Positions 44,913 to 53,793 of a DNA stretch of 64,000 bases are shown here, piece by piece. Where the stretch lies: NCBI RefSeq assembly GCF_002099195.1, contig NZ_NBYX01000020.1, forward strand, positions 1 to 64,000. The letters are read 5' to 3'. A model generated the notes under the pieces. It was not told the DNA's origin and made no database searches. It was given only the letters and a program-made list of their open reading frames with translations. This DNA is from Burkholderia puraquae (GTDB lineage Bacteria; Pseudomonadota; Gammaproteobacteria; Burkholderiales; Burkholderiaceae). Positions within the stretch are counted from its first letter, which is position 1. Each line of letters starts with the position of its first letter. Position numbers and translations under genes: made by a program.

Positions 44913-45911
44913 GTGCCAGCCGCCCTCTCCGAGTTTTCGCTGATCGAACGCTTCTTCACGCGCCGCGCCGCGCAGGGCGCACGTGCGTCGACGCTCGGCA
45001 TCGGCGACGATTGCGCGTTGATCGCGCCGCGATCCGGGAAATTGCTGGCCATTTCGACCGACATGCTGGTGGAAGGCCGCCACTTCTTCCCCGACGTCGC
45101 GCCCGGCGCGCTCGGCCACAAGACGCTCGCGGTCAACCTGTCCGACCTCGCGGCGATGGGCGCCGAGCCGCGCGCGTTCACGCTCGCGTGCGCGCTGCCG
45201 CGTGCCGACGCGGCGTGGCTGGAAGCGTTCAGCAACGGGCTGTTCGCGCTCGCCGAGCGCTACGGCTGCGAGCTGATCGGCGGCGACACGACGAGCGGCC
45301 CGCTGAACCTGTGCGTGACCGTATTCGGCGAAGTCGCGCCCGACGCGGCGCTGCGGCGCGATGCCGCGCGCGACGGCGACGACGTCTGGGTATCCGGCAC
45401 GCTCGGCGACGCGCGCGCCGGCCTCGGCGTCGCGCGCGGCGAATGGACGGCCGGCGCAAACGAAGCGGCCGCGTTCCGGCACGCGCTCGAGTACCCCGAG
45501 CCGCGCATCGCGCTCGGCCTGGCGCTCGCGGGCGTCGCGCACGCGGCGCTCGACATCTCGGACGGCCTCGCCGGCGACCTGCAGCACATCCTCGCGCGCT
45601 CGAACGTGCGCGCCGAAATCGATGCCGACGCAGTGCCGCGCTCGGCCGCGCTCGCGACACTGCCGCCCGACGTGCAGCGCCGCTGCACGCTGGCCGGCGG
45701 CGACGACTACGAACTGTGCTTCACCGCGCCGGCGGCGGCCCGCGCGACGGTCGAAGCGGCCGGTGTGAAGGCCGGCGTGGCGCTCACGCGAATCGGTACA
45801 ATACGCGCGTTGTCCGCCCCGTCGGAGCAGCCCGCGATCGCGTGGCGCGACGCCGCCGGCGCGCCCCTCGCTCTCACGTTGCACGGCTTCGACCACTTCC
45901 ATGCAGACTGA
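44913..45911 (+). CDS. thiL: Thiamine-monophosphate kinase
   Basis: This 332-residue PurM-fold kinase makes thiamine diphosphate from the monophosphate. Motifs: LSEFSLIERFF (N terminus as in ThiL), GIGDDCALI with the metal aspartates, STDMLVEGRHF, NLSDLAAMGAEP, GGDTT and DISDGLAGDLQHIL. The GTG at 44913 is preferred since it puts LSEFSLIE near the N terminus; an ATG at 44880 lies inside a TACAAT -10-like box (44876-44881). It overlaps pgpA by 11 bp. Confidence 0.93.
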   Translation: MPAALSEFSLIERFFTRRAAQGARASTLGIGDDCALIAPRSGKLLAISTDMLVEGRHFFPDVAPGALGHKTLAVNLSDLAAMGAEPRAFTLACALPRADAAWLEAFSNGLFALAERYGCELIGGDTTSGPLNLCVTVFGEVAPDAALRRDAARDGDDVWVSGTLGDARAGLGVARGEWTAGANEAAAFRHALEYPEPRIALGLALAGVAHAALDISDGLAGDLQHILARSNVRAEIDADAVPRSAALATLPPDVQRRCTLAGGDDYELCFTAPAAARATVEAAGVKAGVALTRIGTIRALSAPSEQPAIAWRDAAGAPLALTLHGFDHFHAD

Positions 45912-46455
45912 CCCGACGCCCGCGCACGCCGCGGCCGAGCCCGGCGCCACACCTGGCGGCAACACACCACCGCAGCGCGCGACCGCGCGCTTCATGCTGT
46001 CGCACCCGGCGCACGTCGTGTCGCTCGGCTTCGGCAGCGGGCTCGCGCCGATCATGCCCGGCACGTTCGGTTCGCTGTTCGGCTGGCTCACGTTCGTCGT
46101 GTTCAGCCGCTACCTGACGGTGCCCGAATGGTGGGCGCTGATCGCGGCCGGCTTCGTGGCGGGCACGTGGCTCACCGGCTTCACCGCGAGGAAGATGGGC
46201 ACGGCCGATCCGGGCGCCGTCGTCTGGGACGAGATCGTCGCGATCTGGCTCGTGATGCTGTTCGTCACGCCCGCGACCTTCGTCGGCCAGCTGTGGGCGT
46301 TCGTCGCGTTCCGCTGCTTCGACATGCTCAAGCCGCCGCCGATCCGCTATTTCGACCGCCGCCTGAAAGGCGGGCTCGGCATCATGGTCGACGACCTGGT
46401 CGCCGCGTTCATGACGCTGCTCGTGATCGCCCTGTGGCGCTCCGTCGTCGGCTGA
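45901..46455 (+). CDS. pgpA: Phosphatidylglycerophosphatase A
   Basis: This 184-residue inner-membrane phosphatase makes phosphatidylglycerol. The family core is FGSGLAPIMPGTFGSLFGW (about 43-61), VWDEIVAIWLVML and the C-terminal KGGLGIMVDDLVAA with its metal-binding acids. Three or four spans are visible. An N-terminal Pro/Ala-rich extension of about 28 residues precedes the domain. Its start lies inside thiL, the common thiL-pgpA arrangement. Confidence 0.94.
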   Translation: MQTDPTPAHAAAEPGATPGGNTPPQRATARFMLSHPAHVVSLGFGSGLAPIMPGTFGSLFGWLTFVVFSRYLTVPEWWALIAAGFVAGTWLTGFTARKMGTADPGAVVWDEIVAIWLVMLFVTPATFVGQLWAFVAFRCFDMLKPPPIRYFDRRLKGGLGIMVDDLVAAFMTLLVIALWRSVVG

Positions 46456-46486
46456 CCGATTTCCCGACTCCCGTTTCCCGACGCGC

Positions 46487-46987
46487 ATGCCAACCGATTC
46501 CGTCGTCCACCAGCTTGCGATCCGCGCAGGCAACAAGCTGCGTGACGAGCACCTGACGCTCGCCACCGCCGAATCCTGCACCGGCGGCATGATCGCCGCG
46601 GCGATCACCGACATCTCCGGCAGCAGCCAGTGGTTCGAGCGCGGCTTCGTCACGTACTCGAACCAGGCCAAGATCGAGATGATCGGCGTGCCGTCCGACC
46701 TGATCGACAAGCACGGCGCCGTCAGCGAGCCCGTTGCGCGTGCGATGGCCGAAGGCGCACTGCGCAACAGCCGTGCGCAGGTCGCGCTGTCCGTCACCGG
46801 CATCGCAGGCCCCGCCGGCGGCAGCGAGAAGAAGCCGGTCGGCACCGTGTCGTTCGGCTGGAGCAACCGGCTCCATACCGACGTCGAGACGCTCGTGTTC
46901 AAGGGCGACCGCGAACAGATCCGCACGCAGGCGGCCGCGCATGCGCTGCGCGGGCTGCTGAAGCTGCTCGACGAGCGCGAGGGCTGA
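46487..46987 (+). CDS. pncC: Nicotinamide-nucleotide amidase PncC (CinA C-terminal domain)
   Basis: This 166-residue enzyme deamidates NMN to nicotinate mononucleotide in the pyridine nucleotide cycle. Family blocks are LATAESCTGGMIAAAITDISGSS (25-47), with the catalytic Ser/Thr region, VTYSNQAK and SVTGIAGPAGGSEKKPVGTV. It lacks the N-terminal CinA domain, as in E. coli YgaD. It follows pgpA by 31 bp, probably one operon. Confidence 0.93.
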   Translation: MPTDSVVHQLAIRAGNKLRDEHLTLATAESCTGGMIAAAITDISGSSQWFERGFVTYSNQAKIEMIGVPSDLIDKHGAVSEPVARAMAEGALRNSRAQVALSVTGIAGPAGGSEKKPVGTVSFGWSNRLHTDVETLVFKGDREQIRTQAAAHALRGLLKLLDEREG

Positions 46988-46993
46988 GCGAGC

Positions 46994-47016
46994 CGGGGGC
47001 GCGCGCCGCGCCCCCG
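46994..47016. terminator. Terminator-like hairpin, pncC / phosphatase
   Basis: CGGGGGCGCG (46994-47003) and CGCGCCCCCG (47007-47016) form a 10-bp all-GC stem with a 3-nt loop between convergent genes. There is no clear T tract. Confidence 0.7.
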
Positions 47017-47025
47017 CTTGCCCGC

Positions 47026-48084
47026 TTACTGGATCGCGTCGGGCTTCACGACGATCCAGTTCTTGTCCGCCGTCACCGGCAGGCCGAGCGCCTTCTGCTG
47101 CGCGGCCGATTCATCCGACCACGCGCGGATCTGCGCCATCTGCTTGTCCTTCTTGTTCACCCACACGCGCACGCCGCCGCGCGCGACGTCGGTCGCGTTC
47201 AGCAGCATGTAGCCGTCGGACGTCGGCGTGTCGCCCGCGACGAGCACCGGCTTCTTCCACTGGTCGATCCAGCCGACGATCGAGCCGAGCTTGCCTTCGT
47301 ACCACGTCATCGGGTTCATCAGGAACGGCGTGATCACCAGGCTGCGGTTCGCAGCCTCGTCGTACTTGCCGGCCTTGATCTGCAGCCGGGACGTCGTCAG
47401 CGCGCCGGTCGCCGGGTTGCGCAGCAGCGTCGTCACGCCGATCACGTTTTGCGGCTTCACGTTGTAGCCGTACTTCGGGTCGGACAGCACGAGCCGCGCG
47501 AGCTCCTCGTGCGCGGCCGTCATCACGTAGACGTCGATCCCGTTCTCGCGCAGCGCGTTGTACAGCTCCTGCATCCCGCGGAAGAAGCGCGGGGGGTTCA
47601 CCGTGCCGTCGACCACCTTGTCACCCTGCCAGTAGCGGATCGGGATCGGCTTGCCGTCGGCGAGCATCGCGTCGACGTGGCGCTTCAGGTCGGCGAGCGA
47701 CTGCCCGGCAAACGCCTGCGCGATCCACGGGTAGCAGACCAGGTCGTCGATCTCGCACAGCCGGTAGTAATAGCTGGTCAGCGATTCCTTGTAGTCGGCT
47801 GAATCCTTGAACGGGATCAGCTTCAGCGACGGATCGAGCGTGTCGCGCGTCAGCACGCCGCGGTTCTCGAGGTACGGCAGCAGCGACTCCTCGAGGTCGT
47901 AGCGGTAGGTCGTGTTGTCGGCGTCGAACACCGCGTAGTCGCCGCGGTGCGCGTGCGCGGCGATCATCGCGTTCAGCGCCTTCGCGCTGTCGGCTGGCCA
48001 GTGCGAGAGGTCCGCCGCATGGGCGAAGCTCATGCACAGCGATGCGGCAAGCGCGCTCAGAAGACGTCGGGACAGCTTGGGCAT
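47026..48084 (-). CDS. pchP: Periplasmic HAD-family phosphatase, phosphorylcholine phosphatase-like
   Basis: This 352-residue exported protein has signal peptide 1-23 (MPKLSRRLLSALAASLCMSFAHA). HAD motif I is VFDADNTTYR (52-61; nucleophile D54, acid D56). Motif II is in YVMTAAHEE and the motif IV region in LVAGDTPTSDGYMLL. The arrangement and size match Pseudomonas PchP, which releases choline from phosphorylcholine. A role in host choline lipid use is inferred from that family; other phosphomonoesters are possible. Confidence 0.82.
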   Translation of the reverse strand: MPKLSRRLLSALAASLCMSFAHAADLSHWPADSAKALNAMIAAHAHRGDYAVFDADNTTYRYDLEESLLPYLENRGVLTRDTLDPSLKLIPFKDSADYKESLTSYYYRLCEIDDLVCYPWIAQAFAGQSLADLKRHVDAMLADGKPIPIRYWQGDKVVDGTVNPPRFFRGMQELYNALRENGIDVYVMTAAHEELARLVLSDPKYGYNVKPQNVIGVTTLLRNPATGALTTSRLQIKAGKYDEAANRSLVITPFLMNPMTWYEGKLGSIVGWIDQWKKPVLVAGDTPTSDGYMLLNATDVARGGVRVWVNKKDKQMAQIRAWSDESAAQQKALGLPVTADKNWIVVKPDAIQ

Positions 48085-48305
48085 GGCGTCGCTCCTTTCT
48101 TGACATTTTCGTTACGGATCGATGACAAGCGGCAGCATCGCGCGATTGGCACGCGGGGATGCGGTGCGGAAGCGACCGGAAGTTGTCCGCGAGCGCCAGT
48201 GCGGGGGAGCGGAAATAACGAAGGGAAGCGGCCGGGCCCGCGCATGGGGGCCCGCCGGAGCCGGCCGCCCCAACGGGCGCCTGCCCGGACCGCCATTGCA
48301 ACCGA

Positions 48306-49133
48306 TCAGCGATGCGCGTTGATCGTGTCGCGGGTCTTCTGCGCGGCGAGCGCCGCGGCTTCGGCGAAATCCTCGCCCTTGCTCGCGTACAGGATCGCGC
48401 GCGACGAGTTGATCATCATGCCGGTGCCGTCGGCCGTGCGGCCCGCGTTGACGGTCGCCTGCACGTCGCCGCCCTGCGCACCGATGCCGGGAATCAGCAG
48501 CGGCATGTCGCCGACGATCCCGCGCACGATCTCGATTTCCTTCGGGAACGTCGCGCCCACCACGAGGCCGAGCTGACCGTTCTTCGCATTCCACTTGTTC
48601 GCCGCGAGGTCGGCGACGACCTGGTACAGCGGCCGGCCGTTCGTGTCGAGGAACTGCAGGTCGGAACCGCCCGGGTTCGACGTGCGGCACAGCACGATCA
48701 CGCCCTTGCCTTCGTGCTCGAAGTACGGCTCGACCGAGTCGTAGCCCATGTACGGGTTCACGGTGACCGCGTCCGCGCGATAACGCTCGAACGCTTCGCG
48801 CGCGTATTGCTCGGCCGTGCTGCCGATGTCGCCGCGCTTCGCGTCGAGGATCACGGGCAGGCCCGGATGCTGGAGGTGGATGTGCGCGATCAGGCGCTCG
48901 AGCTGGTCTTCCGCGCGATGCGCGGCGAAGTAGGCGATCTGCGGCTTGAACGCGCTCGCGTATTGCGCAGTCGCGTCGACGATCTGCCGGCAGAATTCGA
49001 AGATCGCGTCGGGCTGGCCGTCGAACTGCACGGGAAAGCGCGACGGCTCGGGATCGAGGCCGACGCACAGCAGCGAGTTGGTGCGCTGCCACGCGGCGCG
49101 CAGCGATTCGATGAAAGTAAGCGGGGAAGACAT
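48306..49133 (-). CDS. pyrF: Orotidine 5'-phosphate decarboxylase
   Basis: This 275-residue enzyme makes UMP from OMP. The catalytic loop is LDAKRGDIGSTA (96-107; K99 with D97 and D102). LLCVGLDPEPSRFP (21-34), VTVNPYMGYDSVEPY and LIPGIGAQGGDV place it in the larger (type 2, PyrF subfamily 2) group. The ATG at 49133 is preferred over the TTG-initiated frame at 49151. It is 39 bp after the sugar operon but has an unrelated role. Confidence 0.95.
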   Translation of the reverse strand: MSSPLTFIESLRAAWQRTNSLLCVGLDPEPSRFPVQFDGQPDAIFEFCRQIVDATAQYASAFKPQIAYFAAHRAEDQLERLIAHIHLQHPGLPVILDAKRGDIGSTAEQYAREAFERYRADAVTVNPYMGYDSVEPYFEHEGKGVIVLCRTSNPGGSDLQFLDTNGRPLYQVVADLAANKWNAKNGQLGLVVGATFPKEIEIVRGIVGDMPLLIPGIGAQGGDVQATVNAGRTADGTGMMINSSRAILYASKGEDFAEAAALAAQKTRDTINAHR

Positions 49134-49172
49134 GGCGGGTACTCGCGGCAAACCGTTGGTAGACCGCGTATT

Positions 49173-50234
49173 TTACCCGCGTCGCCGGCGCTCCTCGCGC
49201 GAAGCGGCATTGCCGCGCGCATCGGCGCGCTCGACGGTGAACGCGAAACGCCGCGTGAGCCGCTCGCCGGGCGCGAGCAGCGTCATCCCGTGCGCGGCCG
49301 CGCCGCCCGGCAGGTTCACCGCATTGATCGGATGATCGACCGGCTCGAAGCAGAAGAAATCCTCGCCGGGCGGCGTATAGAGCACGTACGCGTCGGCGTC
49401 GGCCGCCACCGTCAGCGACAGCCCGCGGCGCGGCCAGCTCACCGTCGCGTGGCCGCCCCAGCCGGTGAACGCATGATTGACGAGCGCGGCCGGCAGCGGA
49501 TACGCGACGCCGAACTGCCAGGCCGGCGGTACGCTCACGTGCCGCACCGGCAGGAAATCGGCGCCCGACAGCCACAGCCCGCCGGCGGCCGCGGCCAGTT
49601 CGGTTGCGGCATCGCGCACGAGGAACGGATGCACGCCGAGCCCGAACGGCAGCCGCGCGCGCCCCGCGTTCTCGATCGTCAGCGCGATCGACAGCGTCGT
49701 GTCGTCGAGTTCGAACGACTGGATCGCGCGGAATGCATACGGCGCGCCGGCGGTGCGATCGAGCGACAGTTGCAGCGACGTGCCGGTCGCCTCGTCCACC
49801 TGCCACGGCGCGAGCCAGCCGTCGCCGTGGATCGGCAGCGGCTCGTCGCGGCGATTGCGCGGCACCGCGACGCGGCGCCCGTCGCATTCGAAACGACCGT
49901 CGCCGATCCGGTTCGAGTAAGGCAGCAACGGATAGCATGCGAGCTCGTTCGGGTCCGTTGCCGTCTCCGGCTGCTCGCAGCGGCGGAATACCGGCATCAG
50001 CGCGCCGTTGTCGCCGCGCCAGTCGAAGCGTGCGATGCCGCCGCCAAGATGCGGCAGCACGTCGAGCCGCAGCGATGCGTTCGACAGCGTGACGGCCGCC
50101 CCATGCGCGGCGCCGACGCCCTGCGCGAACGCGGCCGTCTGCGGGCCGGGGCTGACCGGCTGCGCGGCGGCGGCCAGGCGCGCGCGGCGCGACTGGCTGG
50201 TGGACGACGATGCGCGCGAGGACGTGGCGGTCAT
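49173..50234 (-). CDS. galM: Aldose 1-epimerase (mutarotase)
   Basis: This 353-residue protein is a galactose-mutarotase-like enzyme, interconverting sugar anomers. Core features are CYPLLPYSNRIGDGRF (about 98-113), IHGDGWLAPWQV (general acid His), LGVHPFL and DFFCFEPVDHPINAVNLPG. A Ser/Arg/Ala-rich N-terminal region of about 30 residues suggests that the true start may be internal. It is the last gene of the sugar operon and would supply the anomer oxidised by the preceding dehydrogenase. Confidence 0.9.
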   Translation of the reverse strand: MTATSSRASSSTSQSRRARLAAAAQPVSPGPQTAAFAQGVGAAHGAAVTLSNASLRLDVLPHLGGGIARFDWRGDNGALMPVFRRCEQPETATDPNELACYPLLPYSNRIGDGRFECDGRRVAVPRNRRDEPLPIHGDGWLAPWQVDEATGTSLQLSLDRTAGAPYAFRAIQSFELDDTTLSIALTIENAGRARLPFGLGVHPFLVRDAATELAAAAGGLWLSGADFLPVRHVSVPPAWQFGVAYPLPAALVNHAFTGWGGHATVSWPRRGLSLTVAADADAYVLYTPPGEDFFCFEPVDHPINAVNLPGGAAAHGMTLLAPGERLTRRFAFTVERADARGNAASREERRRRG

Positions 50235-50283
50235 GGTGAACTCCTTTCCTTCGTCGAAGAAACGATGCGGGTCGTGCGAACGG

Positions 50284-51099
50284 TCAGGCCCAGCCGCCGT
50301 CGACGATCACGTCCTGCGCAGTGATCATCCGGCTGTCGTCGGCCGCGAGGAACAGCGCCATCCGTGCGAGATCGGCGGGCAGCAGTTCGGCATCGAGGCA
50401 CTGGCCGGCCTTGATCGACGCGCGGCCCGCGTCGTCGAGCCACAGCCGGCGCTGCTTGTCGGTCATCACCCAGCCTGGCACCAGCGAATTCACGCGGATA
50501 CCGAACGGGCCGAGGTCGCGCGCGAGACCGCGCGTGAGCCCCTGCACGGCCGCCTTCGCCATCACGTAGACGGGATAGCCGCCGTTCTTCAGCATCCAGC
50601 TGATCGAGCCGAGGTTGATGATCGCGCCGCCGCCCTGCTGCTTCATGTCGTCGATCACCGCCTGCGCGGCGAAGAACTGGTGACGCAGGTTCACCGCGAT
50701 GCCTGCATCGAACGATTCGGGCGTCACGTCGCCGATCGCGTGGCGCGCGTCGTTCGCCGCGTTGTTCACGAGCACCGCGATCGCGCCGATGCGCGCGCGG
50801 ATCGCATCGATCGCATGCCGCAGCGCACCGATGTCGGTCAGGTCGCACGAGAGGAACAGCGGCGCGTGACGCACGTTCGGCGCGCGCGCGAGGCTTTCTG
50901 CCAGCGCGGCGCCGGCGGCCGCGTCGAGGTCGACGAACGCGACGCGCGCGCCCTGTTCGGCGAAGTGTTCGACGAACGCTGCGCCGATGCCGGTCGCGCC
51001 GCCCGTGATCAGCACCGCGCGATCCTCGAGGCTCGGGTAGCGTGCGTAGCGCGCGTGGCTCGCGGTGCGCGGGTCGTGTGCGGAAGTGTCGATGGTCAT
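50284..51099 (-). CDS. SDR sugar dehydrogenase (probable aldose 1-dehydrogenase)
   Basis: This 271-residue classical SDR has the cofactor loop TGGATGIG (about 32-39), NNAAND, and catalytic Ser in NLGSISW with YVMAK. GGAG lies 9 nt before the ATG at 51099. It lies between araH and galM, and the mutarotase neighbour suggests that it oxidises a free aldose (galactose or arabinose) to the lactone. The substrate is inferred from context only. Confidence 0.82.
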   Translation of the reverse strand: MTIDTSAHDPRTASHARYARYPSLEDRAVLITGGATGIGAAFVEHFAEQGARVAFVDLDAAAGAALAESLARAPNVRHAPLFLSCDLTDIGALRHAIDAIRARIGAIAVLVNNAANDARHAIGDVTPESFDAGIAVNLRHQFFAAQAVIDDMKQQGGGAIINLGSISWMLKNGGYPVYVMAKAAVQGLTRGLARDLGPFGIRVNSLVPGWVMTDKQRRLWLDDAGRASIKAGQCLDAELLPADLARMALFLAADDSRMITAQDVIVDGGWA

Positions 51100-51128
51100 G
51101 CGGTTCGTCTCCGTGAGTGCGGATCGGG

Positions 51129-52145
51129 TCAGTCGCGGACGCCGCGGTTCTTCAGCTGGTCGAGCAGCACGGCCGCGAGCAGGATCGCGCCGCGCACGAG
51201 GTACTGATAGAACGCATCGATGTTCAGCAGGTTCATCACGTTCTCGACGGTGCCCATGATCAGCACGCCGATCACGACGCCCGAGATCGTCGCGCGGCCG
51301 CCCATCAGCGACACGCCGCCGAGCACGCACGCGGAGATCACGTTCAGCTCGAAGCCCTGCGCGGCGTTCGGCTGGCCCGACGTGATGCGCGACGCGAGGA
51401 TCACGCCTGCGAGTGCCGTCACCGCGCCCTGGATCAGGAAGATGTACACGCGCGTGCGTTCGACGTTGATCCCCGCGAGCCGCGATGCCTCGGGGTTGCC
51501 GCCGATCGCGAGCGTGTTGCGGCCGTATACCGTCTGGTTCAGCAGCACGCCGAACGCGATGAAGCACAGCAACGTGACCCAGATCGGCAGCGACACGCCG
51601 AACAGCGACAGCCCGCCGAGCGCGATGAAGGTATCCGACGACACGCCGACCGCCTGCCCCTTCGACACGATGAAGCCGAGCCCGCGCACGATCTCCATCG
51701 TCGCGAGCGTCGTGATCAGCGCATTGATGCGCAGGTACGCGATCACCGCACCGTTCACGAAGCCGATCGCCGCACCGGCCGCAACCGCCGCGACGATCGC
51801 GACGAACGTGTTGTCGGTCGCGTTCAGCACCATCGCGCACAGCACGCCGGAGAACGCGACGGTCGAGCCGATCGACAGGTCGAAATCGCGCGACGCGAGA
51901 CAGAACATCATCGTGCACGCGACCATGCCGATCTGCGAGATCGACAGCGCGAGGCCGAGCATGTTGTCGATCGAGAAGAAGTGATCGACCGTCAGCGACA
52001 TCGTGATGAACATCACCGCGAAGATCGCGATCAGGCTGTATTCGGTCAGGTGCTGCCACCACTTCTGGCGGTCGCTCTGCTGCGGAACCAGCGCGTCGGC
52101 CGTGGGCTTCACGGCGGCGCTGGCCAGGTTTTCGTTGGCTTGCAT
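51129..52145 (-). CDS. araH: Sugar ABC importer permease (AraH-like)
   Basis: This 338-residue CUT2-family permease has about ten spans. Typical blocks are ASRDFDLSIGSTVAFSGVL (about 83-101), GNPEASRLAGINVERTRVYIF (EAA-like loop) and CVLGGVSLMGGRATISGVVIGVL. The N terminus is cytoplasmic (KWWQHLTEYSL). It pairs with AraG and AraF. CUT2 importers of this kind carry arabinose, galactose or xylose. Confidence 0.9.
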   Translation of the reverse strand: MQANENLASAAVKPTADALVPQQSDRQKWWQHLTEYSLIAIFAVMFITMSLTVDHFFSIDNMLGLALSISQIGMVACTMMFCLASRDFDLSIGSTVAFSGVLCAMVLNATDNTFVAIVAAVAAGAAIGFVNGAVIAYLRINALITTLATMEIVRGLGFIVSKGQAVGVSSDTFIALGGLSLFGVSLPIWVTLLCFIAFGVLLNQTVYGRNTLAIGGNPEASRLAGINVERTRVYIFLIQGAVTALAGVILASRITSGQPNAAQGFELNVISACVLGGVSLMGGRATISGVVIGVLIMGTVENVMNLLNIDAFYQYLVRGAILLAAVLLDQLKNRGVRD

Positions 52146-52214
52146 GATGGTTCTCCTGCTCCTGCATCGCGCGGCCCGCGCCGCGCGTGTTCGATTCGAA
52201 TGTCGTGTCTCGCG

Positions 52215-53726
52215 TCAGGCCGCCTCGACCGCGCTCGTCTGCGGCAGCGCGAGGTTCAGCACCGCGTGTTCGTTCGCCTGTTCGCGCGGCAGCTCGCCGG
52301 CGATCCGGCCTTCGCGCATCACGACGATGCGGTCGGATACGCCGAGCACTTCCGGCAGTTCCGACGACACCATCACGATCGCGCAGCCGCGCTCCGCGAG
52401 CCGGTAGATCACGTCGTAGATCTCGTGCTTCGCGCCGACGTCGATCCCGCGCGTCGGCTCGTCGAGGATCACGACCTTCAGGTCGGGCTCGGCGAGCCAG
52501 CGCGACAGGATCGCCTTCTGCTGGTTGCCGCCCGACAGGAAGCGGATCTTCTGGCGCCGGTTCGGCGTCTTGATCTTCAGCCGCTGGATGAAGCGGTCGG
52601 CCGTTTCGCTTTCGGCCTTGCGGTTGATGAACAGCCCCGCGCGCAGCGAATGGCGGCGGCAGCTGATGTTGATGTTCTCCGCGACCGACGCGATCGCGAT
52701 GATCCCTTCTTCCTTGCGGTCCTCCGGACACAGCACGATGCCGTGGCGGATCGCGTCGCCGGTGCGCTTCACGTCGATGCGCGCGCCGTCGAGCGTCAAC
52801 ACGCCCGCGCGCCGGTGATCCGCGCCGTACACGAGCCGCATCAGCTCGCTGCGACCCGCGCCGACGAGCCCGAAGAAACCGACGATCTCGCCCGCGCGCA
52901 CCGAGAAGCTCGCGGGTTCGCGCAATGCCGGGCCATCGATGCCTTCGGCGGTGAACCGCACGTTGCCGAGCGCGCGCGGCGCGTAATGGTAGATATCCGA
53001 AATCTCGCGCCCGACCATCTCGGCGACGAGCCGCTCGCGCGGCACGTCGGCCAACGATTCGTGCGATGCGATCTTGCGCCCGTCGCGGAAAATCGTGCAG
53101 GCATTGCACAGCCGATAGATCTCGTCCATCCGGTGCGAGATATAGATCAGCGCACGGCCCTGCGCACGCAGGTCGTCGACGAGCTTGAACAGCACTTCGG
53201 TCTCGCGATGCGACAGCGAGCTGGTCGGTTCGTCGAGCGCGATCACGCGCGCATTGCGCATCAGCGCCTTGCAGATCTCGACCATCTGCCGCTGCGCGAT
53301 CGACAGCCGCCCGAGCTTCGCGTCCGGATCGAGATCGACGCCCATCGCAGCGAGGCGCTCGCGCACGTAACGCTTCGCCTCGCGCTTTCTCACCCAGCCG
53401 AACGCATTCGGCAAGCGGCCGAGCAGCAGGTTTTCCGCGACCGTCAGGTCGGGCACGTACTGCAGCTCCTGGTGAATCACCGCGATGCCGGCCGCGATCG
53501 ACGCGGCCGCACTCGCGAACTGCACGGACTGGCCGTCGACCAGCACGCTGCCCGCATCGGGCTGGTATTCGCCGCCGAGAATCTTCAGCAGCGTCGACTT
53601 GCCCGCGCCGTTCTCGCCCATCAGGCCATGCACCTCGCCCGCATGCACGTCGAACGAGATGCCGTCGAGTGCGCGCACGCCGGGAAAGACCTTGCCGATA
53701 TTGTCAAAACGCAGTGCCGCTGACAC
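52215..53726 (-). CDS. araG: Sugar ABC importer ATPase (AraG-like)
   Basis: This 503-residue fused double ATPase has a first-half Walker A GENGAGKST (about 37-45), signature LSIAQRQ and Walker B VIALDEPTSSL. The second half has a degenerate Walker A (GLVGAGRSE) but an intact signature LSGGNQQK and Walker B VVILDEPTRGIDV, as in all CUT2 ATPases. It follows araF by 67 bp. Confidence 0.94.
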   Translation of the reverse strand: MSAALRFDNIGKVFPGVRALDGISFDVHAGEVHGLMGENGAGKSTLLKILGGEYQPDAGSVLVDGQSVQFASAAASIAAGIAVIHQELQYVPDLTVAENLLLGRLPNAFGWVRKREAKRYVRERLAAMGVDLDPDAKLGRLSIAQRQMVEICKALMRNARVIALDEPTSSLSHRETEVLFKLVDDLRAQGRALIYISHRMDEIYRLCNACTIFRDGRKIASHESLADVPRERLVAEMVGREISDIYHYAPRALGNVRFTAEGIDGPALREPASFSVRAGEIVGFFGLVGAGRSELMRLVYGADHRRAGVLTLDGARIDVKRTGDAIRHGIVLCPEDRKEEGIIAIASVAENINISCRRHSLRAGLFINRKAESETADRFIQRLKIKTPNRRQKIRFLSGGNQQKAILSRWLAEPDLKVVILDEPTRGIDVGAKHEIYDVIYRLAERGCAIVMVSSELPEVLGVSDRIVVMREGRIAGELPREQANEHAVLNLALPQTSAVEAA

Positions 53727-53793
53727 GTCGTCTCCCCACTTCCAAATCGATCGACCGCCGGCCGCCGCATCGCCGCAGCAGCCGGCGGGCCGC